A stretch of DNA of 64,000 nucleotides from positions 124,001-188,000 of the forward strand of contig OZ220675.1 of NCBI GenBank assembly GCA_965116325.1, read 5' to 3'. Made by a program: the position numbers and the translations under genes. The notes beneath the pieces are model-generated. The model saw only the letters and a list, made by a program, of their open reading frames with translations, did no database searches and was not told the origin of the DNA. Positions 1-8,276 of the stretch are shown one piece after another; the first letter of the stretch is position 1; each line of letters opens with the position of its first letter. Origin of the DNA: JAGWBF01 sp965116325 (GTDB lineage: Bacteria > Chloroflexota > Dehalococcoidia > Lucifugimonadales > JAGWBF01).

Positions 1-96
1 TAGGAAACAGGCGGATTTATCATTTTCTAGGTATCCCAGTGTCCTACCCAAGCTTTCCTATGTCTCGCAATTCTTGTGCTGGGAGGTAATGCATCG

Positions 97-969
97 TTGC
101 AAGATTTCGAATACAACGCGCCCCGGACTTTGAGCGAGGCTGTAGCCCTGATGGCGGAAAAGGGAGAGGCAGCCCGTCCACTGGCAGGAGGCACCGACAT
201 CCTGGTGCAGCTCCGGGGCGGACGACGTCAGGTGGAACGTATTGTTGACGTAAAGCACGTACCTGATCTGAACGAGATGAGCTTCAGCCAGGAATTGGGC
301 TTGGTGTTGGGTGCCGCAGTCCCCTGCTATCTCCTCTACCAAAGCCCTGAGATCGCCCAGGCTTATCCAGGGATCATGGATGCTGCATCCATGATCGGCG
401 GGATACAGATTCAGGGACGCGCCAGTGTGGGGGGCAATCTTTGCAATGCCGCTCCCAGCGCAGATGCTATTCCTCCCCTGATCGTGCATAGCGCAAGTTG
501 CGTTATCGCCGGACCACAGGGGACGAGGGAGATCGCCGTCGAGGAGTTCTGCACAGCCCCCGGGCGCAACGTGCTCCAGGACGGAGAGCTGCTGGTATCG
601 ATGCGAATTCCCGCACCCACCAACGGCTCGGCGGGCTGCTACCTGAGGTTCATTCCTCGCAACGAAATGGACATCGCCGTGGCCGGAGTTGGGTCCTGGG
701 TCCAGCTTTCCCCGGACAACCGCTCCTTTGTGTCAGCGCGCGTAGCCCTTGCATCCGTAGCTCCGACTCCGCTGTTCGTCGAAGAGGCGGGCGCAAGACT
801 GGCAGGCCGGGAGGTCAATAAGGAAGCAATAGAAGATGCCGCCCAGGCGGCTATGGATGCTGCGCGACCCATAAGCGATATGCGCGGGACAATCCAGCAG
901 CGACGCCACCTGGTTGGTGTTCTGACACGCCGCACCTTGGAGGGAGCTATCGCCCGCGCAACCAATTGA
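97..969 (+). CDS. Molybdenum hydroxylase FAD-binding medium subunit (CoxM/XdhB-like)
   Basis: This is the FAD subunit of a xanthine dehydrogenase/CO dehydrogenase-family enzyme, passing electrons from the 2Fe-2S subunit to an acceptor. It shows the family's two flavin-binding motifs, AGGTDIL near residue 30 and GGNLCNAAPSAD near residue 115, followed by the CO_deh_flav_C region; 290 aa is the usual length. I chose the TTG at 97 because GGGAGG at 81-86 sits 10 bases upstream and the protein then begins MQDFEYNAPRTL, as relatives do. A GTG at 76 is an alternative but lies upstream of that ribosome site. It is first in a medium-small-large order like coxMSL. The substrate cannot be told from this subunit. 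Confidence 0.92.
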   Translation: MQDFEYNAPRTLSEAVALMAEKGEAARPLAGGTDILVQLRGGRRQVERIVDVKHVPDLNEMSFSQELGLVLGAAVPCYLLYQSPEIAQAYPGIMDAASMIGGIQIQGRASVGGNLCNAAPSADAIPPLIVHSASCVIAGPQGTREIAVEEFCTAPGRNVLQDGELLVSMRIPAPTNGSAGCYLRFIPRNEMDIAVAGVGSWVQLSPDNRSFVSARVALASVAPTPLFVEEAGARLAGREVNKEAIEDAAQAAMDAARPISDMRGTIQQRRHLVGVLTRRTLEGAIARATN

Positions 970-1025
970 TGTGGGGCTGCCCGTTTCCGTTTCTAACTCA
1001 GTAAAGCACCAGGAGACTAACCGAA

Positions 1026-1508
1026 ATGGCAAAAAAGGCGCACATAGAGACCATTATCAATGGCGAGCAGGTTGAGTATCTCTGCGAGCCGCGGCAGAGC
1101 TTGCTCGAGGTACTAAGGGATGTCCTGGAGATGACCGGCACCAAGGAGGGATGCAACGACGGCAACTGCGGAGCCTGCACCGTGGTTATGGATGGCAGAA
1201 TCGTGAACTCCTGCCTCGTGCTGGGAGTGGAGGCTGAGGGAGCCAAGATAGAAACCATCGAAGGGGTTGCTACGCCTGAAAGCCTGCATCCTCTACAACA
1301 GAGCTTCCTGCAGAACGCCGCGCTGCAGTGCGGCATATGCACACCGGGATTTATCCTGGCGTCCAAGGCCCTCCTGGAAAGGGAGCCGGACCCGGGTGAG
1401 GAAAGGGTGCGTCACTGGCTGGCCGGGAACCTCTGCCGTTGCACAGGGTATGATAAAATCGTCAAGGCAGTGCTGGAAGCAGCCGATGTTTTGGAGGTGA
1501 AGGGATAA
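1026..1508 (+). CDS. Molybdenum hydroxylase 2Fe-2S small subunit (CoxS/XdhC-like)
   Basis: This small electron-transfer subunit holds two 2Fe-2S clusters linking the molybdenum site to FAD. The N-terminal ferredoxin-type cluster uses Cys43, Cys48, Cys51 and Cys63. The C-terminal helical cluster uses Cys102, Cys105, Cys137 and Cys139 within QCGICTPG and NLCRCTGY. All eight cysteines are present and 160 aa is standard. AGGAGA at 1011-1016 supports the ATG. Its TAA stop shares one base with the ATG of the large-subunit gene, so the two are translationally coupled. It should act as part of a cytoplasmic three-subunit complex. Confidence 0.95.
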   Translation: MAKKAHIETIINGEQVEYLCEPRQSLLEVLRDVLEMTGTKEGCNDGNCGACTVVMDGRIVNSCLVLGVEAEGAKIETIEGVATPESLHPLQQSFLQNAALQCGICTPGFILASKALLEREPDPGEERVRHWLAGNLCRCTGYDKIVKAVLEAADVLEVKG

Positions 1509-3829
1509 TGGCAACTACAACTGACGTTTCCTCTACCGAATTCAATGTTGTAGGTACCCGCCCCATCCGCCACGATGGCACCGAAAAGGTAACGGGGCGC
1601 GCGCGATACAGCGCGGACATCCAGCTCCCCGGGCTGCTTCACGGCAGGGTGCTCAGGAGCCCCCATGCCCACGCCCGCATCCTTTCCATAGATACTTCCA
1701 AGGCTGAGAGCCTGCCCGGCGTGAAGGCTGTGGTGACCTCCGCCGACTTTGCCAAGCCCTCGGGGAGGGTCTCGGACCTGACCGAGGGGGCCATTCACAA
1801 CATGGGGTTCATGGCCAACAACGTGATGGCTGGAGAAAAGGCTCTATACAAGGGGCACGCCGTCGCCGCCGTTGCCGCCACCAGCCCCCACATCGCCGAG
1901 GAGGCGCTGGGGCTGATCGATGTCCAATACGAGGTGCTGCCGCCCGCCCTGACCCTTGACGATGCCATGAAGGATGATGCCCCGGTTCTCCATGAGCGCC
2001 TGGCATCGCTGGCGAACCCGGGGCTCCGACCCGGCGGACTGAAGGATGACGACGACACCGGCGAAGCTACAAACATCGCCAACCACTTTGTATTCGAGTC
2101 CGGAGACATAGAGCAGGGATTCAAGGAAGCCGACGTAGTGGTAGAGCGGGAGTTCGATACAGCTTCCGTCCACCAGGGATACATCGAACCCCACGCTGCA
2201 ACGGCGGTGTGGAATGCCGATGGAAACATCACCATCTGGTGCAGCAGCCAGGGGCAGTTCGCCATGCGCGATCAGACGGCCCGGCTGGTAGGAGTGCCCG
2301 TCTCCAAGATCAAGGTCATCCCCATGGAGATAGGCGGGGGATTCGGCGGCAAGACCATCGTTTACCTGGAACCGGTGGCCGCCGCTTTGGCCAAGAAGGC
2401 CGGTCAGCCCGTCAAGGTCACTATGAGCCGGACGGACGTTTTCCAGGGCACGGGCCCCACTTCCGGCACTCACATCCGGGTAAAGATGGGCGCCAACAAG
2501 CAGGGGAAGATCACAGCTGTCGATGCCACCCTGGCCTACGAATCGGGCGCCTTCCCCGGGTCGCCTGCTATTCCGGGGAGCCTGTGCATGCTCTCGGCTT
2601 ACGAAGTGGAAAACGCCCGCGTGGAAGGCTACGACGTAGTGGTGAACAAGCCCAAAGCCGCAGCCTATCGTGCCCCCGGCTCCCCCGCATCGGCATTTGC
2701 TGCCGAGTCGGTGATCGACGAGGTGGCGGGCAAGCTGGGCATAGATCCCATCGAGTTCCGCATGTTGAACGGCGCCACGGAGGGCACCCGCAGGATCAAC
2801 GGCGTCCGGCTTCCTCGCATCGGGTACATGGAGCTGCTCCAGGCGGCCAAGGAACACCCCCACTACTCGGCTCCCTTGGAAGGGCCTAATCGGGGACGGG
2901 GCTTTGCTACGGGGTTTTGGGGCAACGGCACCGGCCCTGCCAGCGCCGTTGCCAGCGTAAACTCCGACGGCTCCGTCAGCCTCGTGGAAGGCTCCCCCGA
3001 CATCGGAGGCAACAGGGTAGCCCTGGCCATGCAGTTTGCCGAGGTGCTGGGAATTGCCGCCGAGGATGTGAAGCCGGCCATCGGTGACACCGATTCCGTG
3101 GGATTCACCTCCAACACCGGCGGAAGCGGCGCAACCTTCAAGAGCGGATGGGCCTGCTACGAGGCGGCCCATGATATCAAGCGACAGCTGATCGAAAGGG
3201 CCGCCAAGATCTGGGAGGCTAGTCCCGAAGATGTGAACTACACAGACGGCGTGCTGACCCACAAGTCGGACCCGGAACTGAAGCTGACCTTCAGGCAGAT
3301 TGCAGCTCGCCTGAACGCCACCGGCGGACCCATCTCGGGAAGGGGTAACGTCAACCCCAGGGGCCAAGGCCCTGCTACAGCCGGGTGCATCGCCGATGTG
3401 GAGGTGGACCCGGACACAGGCAAGGTCGATATCCTCAGGTTTACCATCCTGCAGGACATTGGCAAGGCCATTCATCCGAGCTATGTCGAGGGACAGATGC
3501 AGGGTGGAGCCGCCCAGGGCATCGGTTGGGCTTTGAACGAAGAGTACGTTTACAACGACCGGGGGGAGATGACCAACTCCAGTTTCCTGGATTACCGCAT
3601 GCCTACCAGCCTGGACCTTCCAATGATCGACACGGTGATGGTCGAGGTCCCCAACCCCGGACATCCCTTCGGCATGAAGGGAGTCGGTGAGGTAGCCATC
3701 GTGCCTCCCATGCCTGCAATAGCTAACGCCATACACAACGCCATCGGTGTGCGCATGACCAGCCTGCCCATGTCGCCGGGCAACATCCTGGAGGCGATCT
3801 GGTCCCAGGAGGAGAACGGCAAGGCGTAG
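1508..3829 (+). CDS. Molybdenum hydroxylase large, molybdopterin-binding subunit (XdhA/CoxL-like)
   Basis: This is the catalytic molybdenum-cofactor subunit, 773 aa. It has the N-terminal Ald_Xan_dh_C domain (PIRHDGTEKVTGRARYSADI) and the long molybdopterin-binding domain, including GGGFGGK near residue 280. The active-site loop reads AYRAPGSP. This is not the AYxCSFR signature of genuine form I CO dehydrogenase, so an organic substrate (heteroaromatic or aldehyde) is more likely than CO. The catalytic Glu lies in GVGEVAIVPP near the C-terminus. It overlaps the small-subunit gene by one base, and an LLM oxidoreductase follows 24 bases later, suggesting a shared catabolic operon. Confidence 0.93.
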   Translation: MATTTDVSSTEFNVVGTRPIRHDGTEKVTGRARYSADIQLPGLLHGRVLRSPHAHARILSIDTSKAESLPGVKAVVTSADFAKPSGRVSDLTEGAIHNMGFMANNVMAGEKALYKGHAVAAVAATSPHIAEEALGLIDVQYEVLPPALTLDDAMKDDAPVLHERLASLANPGLRPGGLKDDDDTGEATNIANHFVFESGDIEQGFKEADVVVEREFDTASVHQGYIEPHAATAVWNADGNITIWCSSQGQFAMRDQTARLVGVPVSKIKVIPMEIGGGFGGKTIVYLEPVAAALAKKAGQPVKVTMSRTDVFQGTGPTSGTHIRVKMGANKQGKITAVDATLAYESGAFPGSPAIPGSLCMLSAYEVENARVEGYDVVVNKPKAAAYRAPGSPASAFAAESVIDEVAGKLGIDPIEFRMLNGATEGTRRINGVRLPRIGYMELLQAAKEHPHYSAPLEGPNRGRGFATGFWGNGTGPASAVASVNSDGSVSLVEGSPDIGGNRVALAMQFAEVLGIAAEDVKPAIGDTDSVGFTSNTGGSGATFKSGWACYEAAHDIKRQLIERAAKIWEASPEDVNYTDGVLTHKSDPELKLTFRQIAARLNATGGPISGRGNVNPRGQGPATAGCIADVEVDPDTGKVDILRFTILQDIGKAIHPSYVEGQMQGGAAQGIGWALNEEYVYNDRGEMTNSSFLDYRMPTSLDLPMIDTVMVEVPNPGHPFGMKGVGEVAIVPPMPAIANAIHNAIGVRMTSLPMSPGNILEAIWSQEENGKA

Positions 3830-3853
3830 CCATCTTCCCAGGAGAGAACTGCA

Positions 3854-4699
3854 TTGAAGATCGGCGTCAACCTGAGCGTGACCGACCGGCTGGATGATTT
3901 CGCGGCCGTAGCGAAGCAGGCGGAAGACCTGGGCTTCGAGTCCATCTGGATTTCTGAGCATGCCTTCGTGCCGGTCAAGACCGACTCCCGTTACGCTGGG
4001 ACCTCCGACGGCAGCATCCCCGAGTCCATGGCCCATATCGCAGACCCATTCGTCTGCTTGGCCATGGCGGCTGCTGCCACGAAGACCATCAGGCTGGGAA
4101 CGGCAGTGTGCCTGATTCCCCAGAGGCATCCACTCCTGCTGGCCAACGAGATTGCCACCCTGGACCACTTCTCCGGCGGGCGCTTCATGCTGGGCGCCGG
4201 GACTGGGTGGCTCAGGGAGGAGTCGGAGATACTCGGCGGTGACTTCGATCACCGGTGGACCCAGGCGGCTGAGTCCATCAAGGTTATGAAGGAAGTCTGG
4301 GCCAACGATGAGGCCGAGTATCACGGCCGGTACTACGACTTTCCGCCAATACGCTCCTTCCCCAAGCCGGTGCAGAAACCCAACCCGCCCATCTACCTGG
4401 GCGGAAGCGCAGCCAACGTCTTCAAGCGAGTTGCTTCATACGCCGACGGTTGGCTTCCCACGGGCCGTGTCAGCCCCGACCAGATGAAGGAGGGCTGCCA
4501 GAAGCTGAGGCAAGTGTGCCAGGAGATGGGCCGGGACTACGGCTCCATCGAAATCTCCGCTTACGCCCAGCCTCCCGATCCGAACTTGCTTCGTCAGTAT
4601 GAGGAGGCAGGAGCTGAACGGGCCATAGTCCGGGCGGCCGACTACCCGGGCAGTCCCGATCTCCCCAGCCTGGAAGAGATCGCCGAAAAGGTGCTCTAG
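3854..4699 (+). CDS. LLM-class flavin/F420-dependent oxidoreductase (TIGR03619-like)
   Basis: This is a TIM-barrel oxidoreductase of the bacterial luciferase superfamily using F420 or FMN, 281 aa. The family start KIGVNLSVTD, the conserved TIRLGTAVCLIPQRHP strand and the GGRFMLGAGTGWL phosphate-binding segment are clear, resembling the Rv2161c-like F420 group (TIGR03619). The TTG start is preceded by GGAGAG at 3841-3846. It lies between molybdenum hydroxylase genes and a MoaD-like gene on the same strand, so it may oxidise the product of the hydroxylase. Whether it uses F420 or FMN, and its substrate, cannot be read from the sequence. Confidence 0.88.
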   Translation: MKIGVNLSVTDRLDDFAAVAKQAEDLGFESIWISEHAFVPVKTDSRYAGTSDGSIPESMAHIADPFVCLAMAAAATKTIRLGTAVCLIPQRHPLLLANEIATLDHFSGGRFMLGAGTGWLREESEILGGDFDHRWTQAAESIKVMKEVWANDEAEYHGRYYDFPPIRSFPKPVQKPNPPIYLGGSAANVFKRVASYADGWLPTGRVSPDQMKEGCQKLRQVCQEMGRDYGSIEISAYAQPPDPNLLRQYEEAGAERAIVRAADYPGSPDLPSLEEIAEKVL

Positions 4700-4772
4700 C
4701 GCCAGGCCTCCCCTCCTTCCTACGGTTCCCTGGCTTGGGACCGGTCCGGCAATCTTCCCACAAGGCGGCGAT

Positions 4773-5063
4773 TTGGCTACGGTGTACATCCCTACTCTTC
4801 TCCAAAGGTTCACCCAGGGCACAAAGCAGGTGGACGTGGAGGCCAGGAACGTACGTCAGCTTGTGTACCGACTGGAGGAGCTGTACCCGGGTATCCAGGA
4901 AGGCCTGCTGGAAGACGGGGATATCCTGCCCAACATGTGCGTAGCTGTGGATGGGGATGTTTCCCAGCTAGGGCTGTTGGAGCCCCTGGAAGATGACAGC
5001 GAGGTGCATTTCGTGCCTGCCATAGGCGGTGGATCAATCGTCCGAGGAGGCAATCATGGGTGA
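4773..5063 (+). CDS. MoaD/ThiS-like beta-grasp protein with extended tail
   Basis: This is a 96-aa ubiquitin-fold sulfur-carrier-like protein. The pattern (VYIPTLLQRFTQG, a YRLEELYPG helix, then EVHFVPAIGGG) matches the MoaD/ThiS family, which carries sulfur as a C-terminal Gly-Gly thiocarboxylate. Here the usual end, AIGGG, is followed by nine further residues (SIVRGGNHG), so the carboxyl end is not the canonical Gly-Gly. TTG at 4773 follows AAGGCGG; a GTG at 4782 is an alternative start. Its stop overlaps the next gene in ATGGGTGA. A link to molybdopterin supply for the hydroxylase, or to the LLM enzyme, is inference. Confidence 0.8.
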   Translation: MATVYIPTLLQRFTQGTKQVDVEARNVRQLVYRLEELYPGIQEGLLEDGDILPNMCVAVDGDVSQLGLLEPLEDDSEVHFVPAIGGGSIVRGGNHG

Positions 5064-6009
5064 ACAGAGAATCGGAGTCCACATTGCGGAGCCGGACAGC
5101 AGAAAGGCGCTGGAATCCATCAAGGCCGCCGAAGCCCTGGGCATCTCGGCCGCTTGGATGACCACGGGAGGCGCCGGGCTGGATGCCTTGACCCTGTTCT
5201 CGGCCGCCGCCGCCCAGACCGAGCGGATTCTGCTGGGGACCTCCATCGTCCCGACGTTTCCGCGCCATCCCATCGCCATGGTGCAGCAGGTGCAGGTGAT
5301 TGCTCAGCTTGCTCCGGGACGCTTCAGGCTGGGCGTCGGCCCCAGCCATCGGCCGACCATGGTGGACTCCTTCGGCGTGGACTTTCGCTCTCCCCTGGGA
5401 CACCTGAAAGAGTACGTGCATATCTTGAAGTCCCTTCTGCACTCGGGGTCCGTGGACTTCCAGGGCCGCTACTACAAGGCCAAGGCCGAGATCGCCGCCC
5501 CTGTTAACGTTCCAGTAATGGCGTCGGCGCTACGGGCCGCTTCTTTCGAGATGTGCGGGGAAGATGCCGATGGGGCCATAAGCTGGGTGTGTCCTGGCGT
5601 TTATCTTCGGGATGTGGCCCTGCCTGCCATCGCGAAAGGTGCGACAGACGCTGGCAGAGAAGCGCCCCCTTTGATCGCTCACGTTCCGGTCTGCGTCCAC
5701 GACAATGCGGACGAGGTGCGGGCGTCTATGAAAGGGTTCGGCAGATATCCCCAGCTCCCTTTCTACCAGCAGATGTTCGTCGCTGCCGGTTATCCAGAGG
5801 CCGTCGAGGGTGCGTGGAGCGACGGGATGATCGACGGGGTGGCCATATACGGCAGCGAGACACAGGTGGGAGACAAGTTGACCGCCATGCTCAACATGGG
5901 GGCCGGAGAGGTGCTGGTTTCCCTGGTTGCCGCCGGTCCCGACAGGGAGGCATCCCTGGACCGTACCCTGCGGGCCGTAGGTGAAGTGGCCCGCTCCCTG
6001 TCCTCCTGA
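5056..6009 (+). CDS. LLM-class flavin-dependent oxidoreductase (TIGR03564-like)
   Basis: This second luciferase-family TIM-barrel oxidoreductase is 317 aa from the ATG at 5056. That ATG follows GAGGAGG at 5044-5050 and overlaps the preceding stop by eight bases. The segments RILLGTSIVPTFPRHP and RLGVGPSHRP mark the F420-dependent TIGR03564-like group, and the C-terminal VGDKLTAMLNMGAGEVLVSL is typical. Translational coupling to the MoaD-like gene suggests they work in one pathway with the upstream molybdenum hydroxylase. A GTG at 5029 would extend it by nine residues but has no good ribosome site. Substrate unknown. Confidence 0.88.
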   Translation: MGEQRIGVHIAEPDSRKALESIKAAEALGISAAWMTTGGAGLDALTLFSAAAAQTERILLGTSIVPTFPRHPIAMVQQVQVIAQLAPGRFRLGVGPSHRPTMVDSFGVDFRSPLGHLKEYVHILKSLLHSGSVDFQGRYYKAKAEIAAPVNVPVMASALRAASFEMCGEDADGAISWVCPGVYLRDVALPAIAKGATDAGREAPPLIAHVPVCVHDNADEVRASMKGFGRYPQLPFYQQMFVAAGYPEAVEGAWSDGMIDGVAIYGSETQVGDKLTAMLNMGAGEVLVSLVAAGPDREASLDRTLRAVGEVARSLSS

Positions 6010-6068
6010 CGGCCCCCCAACCGACCCTCCAGGCCAAGCCTAGCCCGTTAGGCCCGGGCCTTTCGTCA

Positions 6069-6097
6069 TTTACCAATTCAGCCCGCAGCTATATAAT
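6069..6097 (+). promoter_or_regulatory. Sigma-70-type promoter of the 2-oxo acid dehydrogenase operon
   Basis: A consensus -10 box TATAAT (6092-6097) lies 17 bases after TTTACC (6069-6074, four of six matches to TTGACA). It sits in the gap after the LLM gene and 84 bases before the E1alpha start. It is one of the best -10 boxes in the window. Confidence 0.75.
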
Positions 6098-6180
6098 GAT
6101 GCCTTGAGACCAAGGGCCTGCTACGTCCGCCAACCGGGAAGAGAAGCCTGGAGCGTTGCGACAGTCTGAGGAGAAGAGGA

Positions 6181-7239
6181 ATGGCGAGGGCAAGTAGAGC
6201 ACCTTCCACCGAGAAGGCCCCACCGGCCAAGCACCAACAGATGGGCCTGACCGATGACGAGATTCTGGGCATATACAACAAGCTGGTCCTCATTCGTGCC
6301 ATCGAGGAGCGCATCTGGGCCCTGAATCGGCAAGGCAAGGTGCCCATTGCGGCTTCCAGCCAAGGACACGAGGCCGCCCAGCTGGGGAGTTTGACCGCAG
6401 CACAGAAAGACGGAGGCTGCTTCCTGTTCCCCTACTACAGGGATGTGGCCCTGAAGATAGCCGTCGGGCTGGAGCCCGAACAGGTGATGCGGTCCTTTAT
6501 GGGCAAGGTGGGCGATCCCTACAGCGGGGGAAGGCAGTTCCCCTTCCAGGGAGCGGACCTGCCCCACAGGATCATACAGATATCCAACGTGGTTTCGGCT
6601 GGGGTCACCCAGGCCACAGGCTACGCCCTTGCCGGCAAGCTGAAGCACGAAGACACGGTGGTACTGTGCTACTTCGGCGAGGGCGGTTCAAGCCAGGGTG
6701 AAGTCCACGAGGCGATGAACTTCGCCGGCGTCCATGACCTGCCCATCGTCTATATCTGTGAGAACAACCGCTACGCCATCTCCGTTCCCCAGAACAAGCA
6801 GATGGCCATCGGGAACCTGGCCGACAGGGCAGAGAGCTACGGATTTCGAGGGGTAGTCGTCGATGGCATGGACTTCTTCGCTTCCCTGCAGGCTACTGCT
6901 GACGCTATAACCCACGCTCGCAACGAGGGCCCCATCCTGCTGGAGATGAAGGTGGAACGCTTCATGCCGCACACCACCGACGACGATGACAGGCGTTACA
7001 GGCCACCCAGCGAGGTAGAGGTTGCCCGCCAGCAGGACCCTGTGGTGACCTTGGCGGACTATTTGAAGGTCCAGGGTATCCTCACTGATGAGCAGCTGGA
7101 CAACATGCGAAACGAGGCCCAGGTGAAGGTCGATGAGGCGACTGACGCAGCAGAAGACGCCCCTCCCCCGATGCTGCCACAATTCATGATCATCTCTTTG
7201 CAAGCTAGGGCCTGCCACAGGAGTACGACTTGGCTGTAA
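6181..7239 (+). CDS. 2-oxo acid dehydrogenase E1 component, alpha subunit (frameshifted 3' end)
   Basis: This is the thiamine-diphosphate E1alpha subunit of a pyruvate/branched-chain/acetoin-type dehydrogenase complex. The ThDP motif GEGGSSQGEVHEAMNFA followed by ENNRYAISVP is complete, and FYRDxA-like FPYYRDVALK is present. The final residues from about 330 (MLPQFMIISLQ...) do not resemble the family. Reading one frame over after the C-run at 7165-7169 instead gives DAATIHDHLFAS and a TAG at 7206-7208, just as relatives end (PDPxxLYDHLYA). A one-base loss in the homopolymer, real or a sequencing error, is the simplest explanation. With it restored the protein is about 342 aa and the gene stops 21 bases before E1beta. 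Confidence 0.9.
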   Translation: MARASRAPSTEKAPPAKHQQMGLTDDEILGIYNKLVLIRAIEERIWALNRQGKVPIAASSQGHEAAQLGSLTAAQKDGGCFLFPYYRDVALKIAVGLEPEQVMRSFMGKVGDPYSGGRQFPFQGADLPHRIIQISNVVSAGVTQATGYALAGKLKHEDTVVLCYFGEGGSSQGEVHEAMNFAGVHDLPIVYICENNRYAISVPQNKQMAIGNLADRAESYGFRGVVVDGMDFFASLQATADAITHARNEGPILLEMKVERFMPHTTDDDDRRYRPPSEVEVARQQDPVVTLADYLKVQGILTDEQLDNMRNEAQVKVDEATDAAEDAPPPMLPQFMIISLQARACHRSTTWL

Positions 7240-8213
7240 AGTCGGTTATTGAAGCTGTTCGCGAGGGAATGTTCGAGGAGATGTGCCGCGACCCCGATGT
7301 TTTTCTCTTGGGGGAAGATGTCGGCCCCAGGGGAGGCGTGTTCCTGGCCAGCCAGGGATTCTACGAAGAGTTTGGCTGGGACAGGATCATCGACACCCCC
7401 CTTGCCGAGGCCAGCATCGTCGGCATAGCCTTGGGGGCTGCCTACAAGGGTATGCGTCCCATAGCAGAGATACAGTTCTCCGACTTTATCTGGCCCGCCG
7501 CCAACCAGCTCATCGGTGAGGCGGGGCGCGTGTGCTACGGGACTAACGGCGCCCTCAACGTTCCCCTGGTGGTCAGGGTGCCCTATGGAGGCGGGATCAG
7601 GGGTGGCCTGTTCCATTCTCAGAATGTGGAGAGCTATTTCTTCCACACTCCTGGGCTGAAGGTGGTAGCTCCCTCAACCCCATATGATGCCAAGGGGCTG
7701 CTCAAGTCAGCCATAAGAGACAACAACCCGGTAGTGTTTGTCGAACATAAGAAGACCTACCGGATGGTGCGAGGGGAAGTCCCCGAAGGCGATTACGCCC
7801 TGCCCCTGGGGGTAGCCGACGTGAAGCGGCCCGGAAGCCACGTCACCGTCGTATCCTACGGGTTGATGGTGCACTACTGCCTGGAGGCTGCCGAAGCCCT
7901 CTCGGGAGAGGGGGTTGATGTCGAAGTAATAGACCTGCGCACCTTGAAGCCCTTGGATGTGGACACGGTCCTGGAGTCGGTGCAAAAGACGGGCCGTGTG
8001 CTCATCGTCCATGAGGACAATATAACCGGCGGCGTGGGAGCGGAGGTCGCGGCGCGCATTGCGGCCGGTGCCTTCGACTACCTGGATGCCCCCATCGGGC
8101 GGCTGTGCGGGCCGGACGTTCCCACCATGCCCTTCGCTTCCTCCCTCGAAGAGGCGTACATGCCCAACAGCGAGTCGATCGCTACCGAGCTAAGGAAACT
8201 GGCGGCCTACTAG
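7230..8213 (+). CDS. 2-oxo acid dehydrogenase E1 component, beta subunit
   Basis: This is E1beta of the same complex, 327 aa, forming the heterotetrameric decarboxylase with E1alpha. LLGEDVGPRGGVF, DTPLAEASIVGIALGAAYKGMRP and the C-terminal transketolase domain with VEVIDLRTLKPLD and HEDNITGGVGAEVAA are diagnostic. The TTG start follows AGGAG at 7219-7223 with a six-base gap. The 10-base overlap with E1alpha as read disappears if the frameshift there is corrected. The E1alpha-E1beta-E2-lipB order gives a near-complete complex plus its lipoylation enzyme; no E3 gene is in the window. Confidence 0.95.
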   Translation: MAVKSVIEAVREGMFEEMCRDPDVFLLGEDVGPRGGVFLASQGFYEEFGWDRIIDTPLAEASIVGIALGAAYKGMRPIAEIQFSDFIWPAANQLIGEAGRVCYGTNGALNVPLVVRVPYGGGIRGGLFHSQNVESYFFHTPGLKVVAPSTPYDAKGLLKSAIRDNNPVVFVEHKKTYRMVRGEVPEGDYALPLGVADVKRPGSHVTVVSYGLMVHYCLEAAEALSGEGVDVEVIDLRTLKPLDVDTVLESVQKTGRVLIVHEDNITGGVGAEVAARIAAGAFDYLDAPIGRLCGPDVPTMPFASSLEEAYMPNSESIATELRKLAAY

Positions 8214-8276
8214 AAGCGCCTGGTGCCCTTTCACGATCAAAGGCACCGAAGGTCTTGAAAACTCAAGGATGGCGAT

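Noticed and set aside
1508..3829. Form I aerobic CO dehydrogenase
   Set aside because: The active loop is AYRAPGSP, not AYxCSFR, despite the coxMSL-like gene order.
1844..4324. An 826-codon open frame on the minus strand
   Set aside because: It is antisense to the molybdenum hydroxylase large subunit and the LLM gene, both with clear conserved motifs. High-GC coding sequence often leaves the opposite strand open.
6038..6066. Terminator after the second LLM gene
   Set aside because: GCCTA/TAGGC is only a 5-bp stem and the following T-run is short, so I could not support it.
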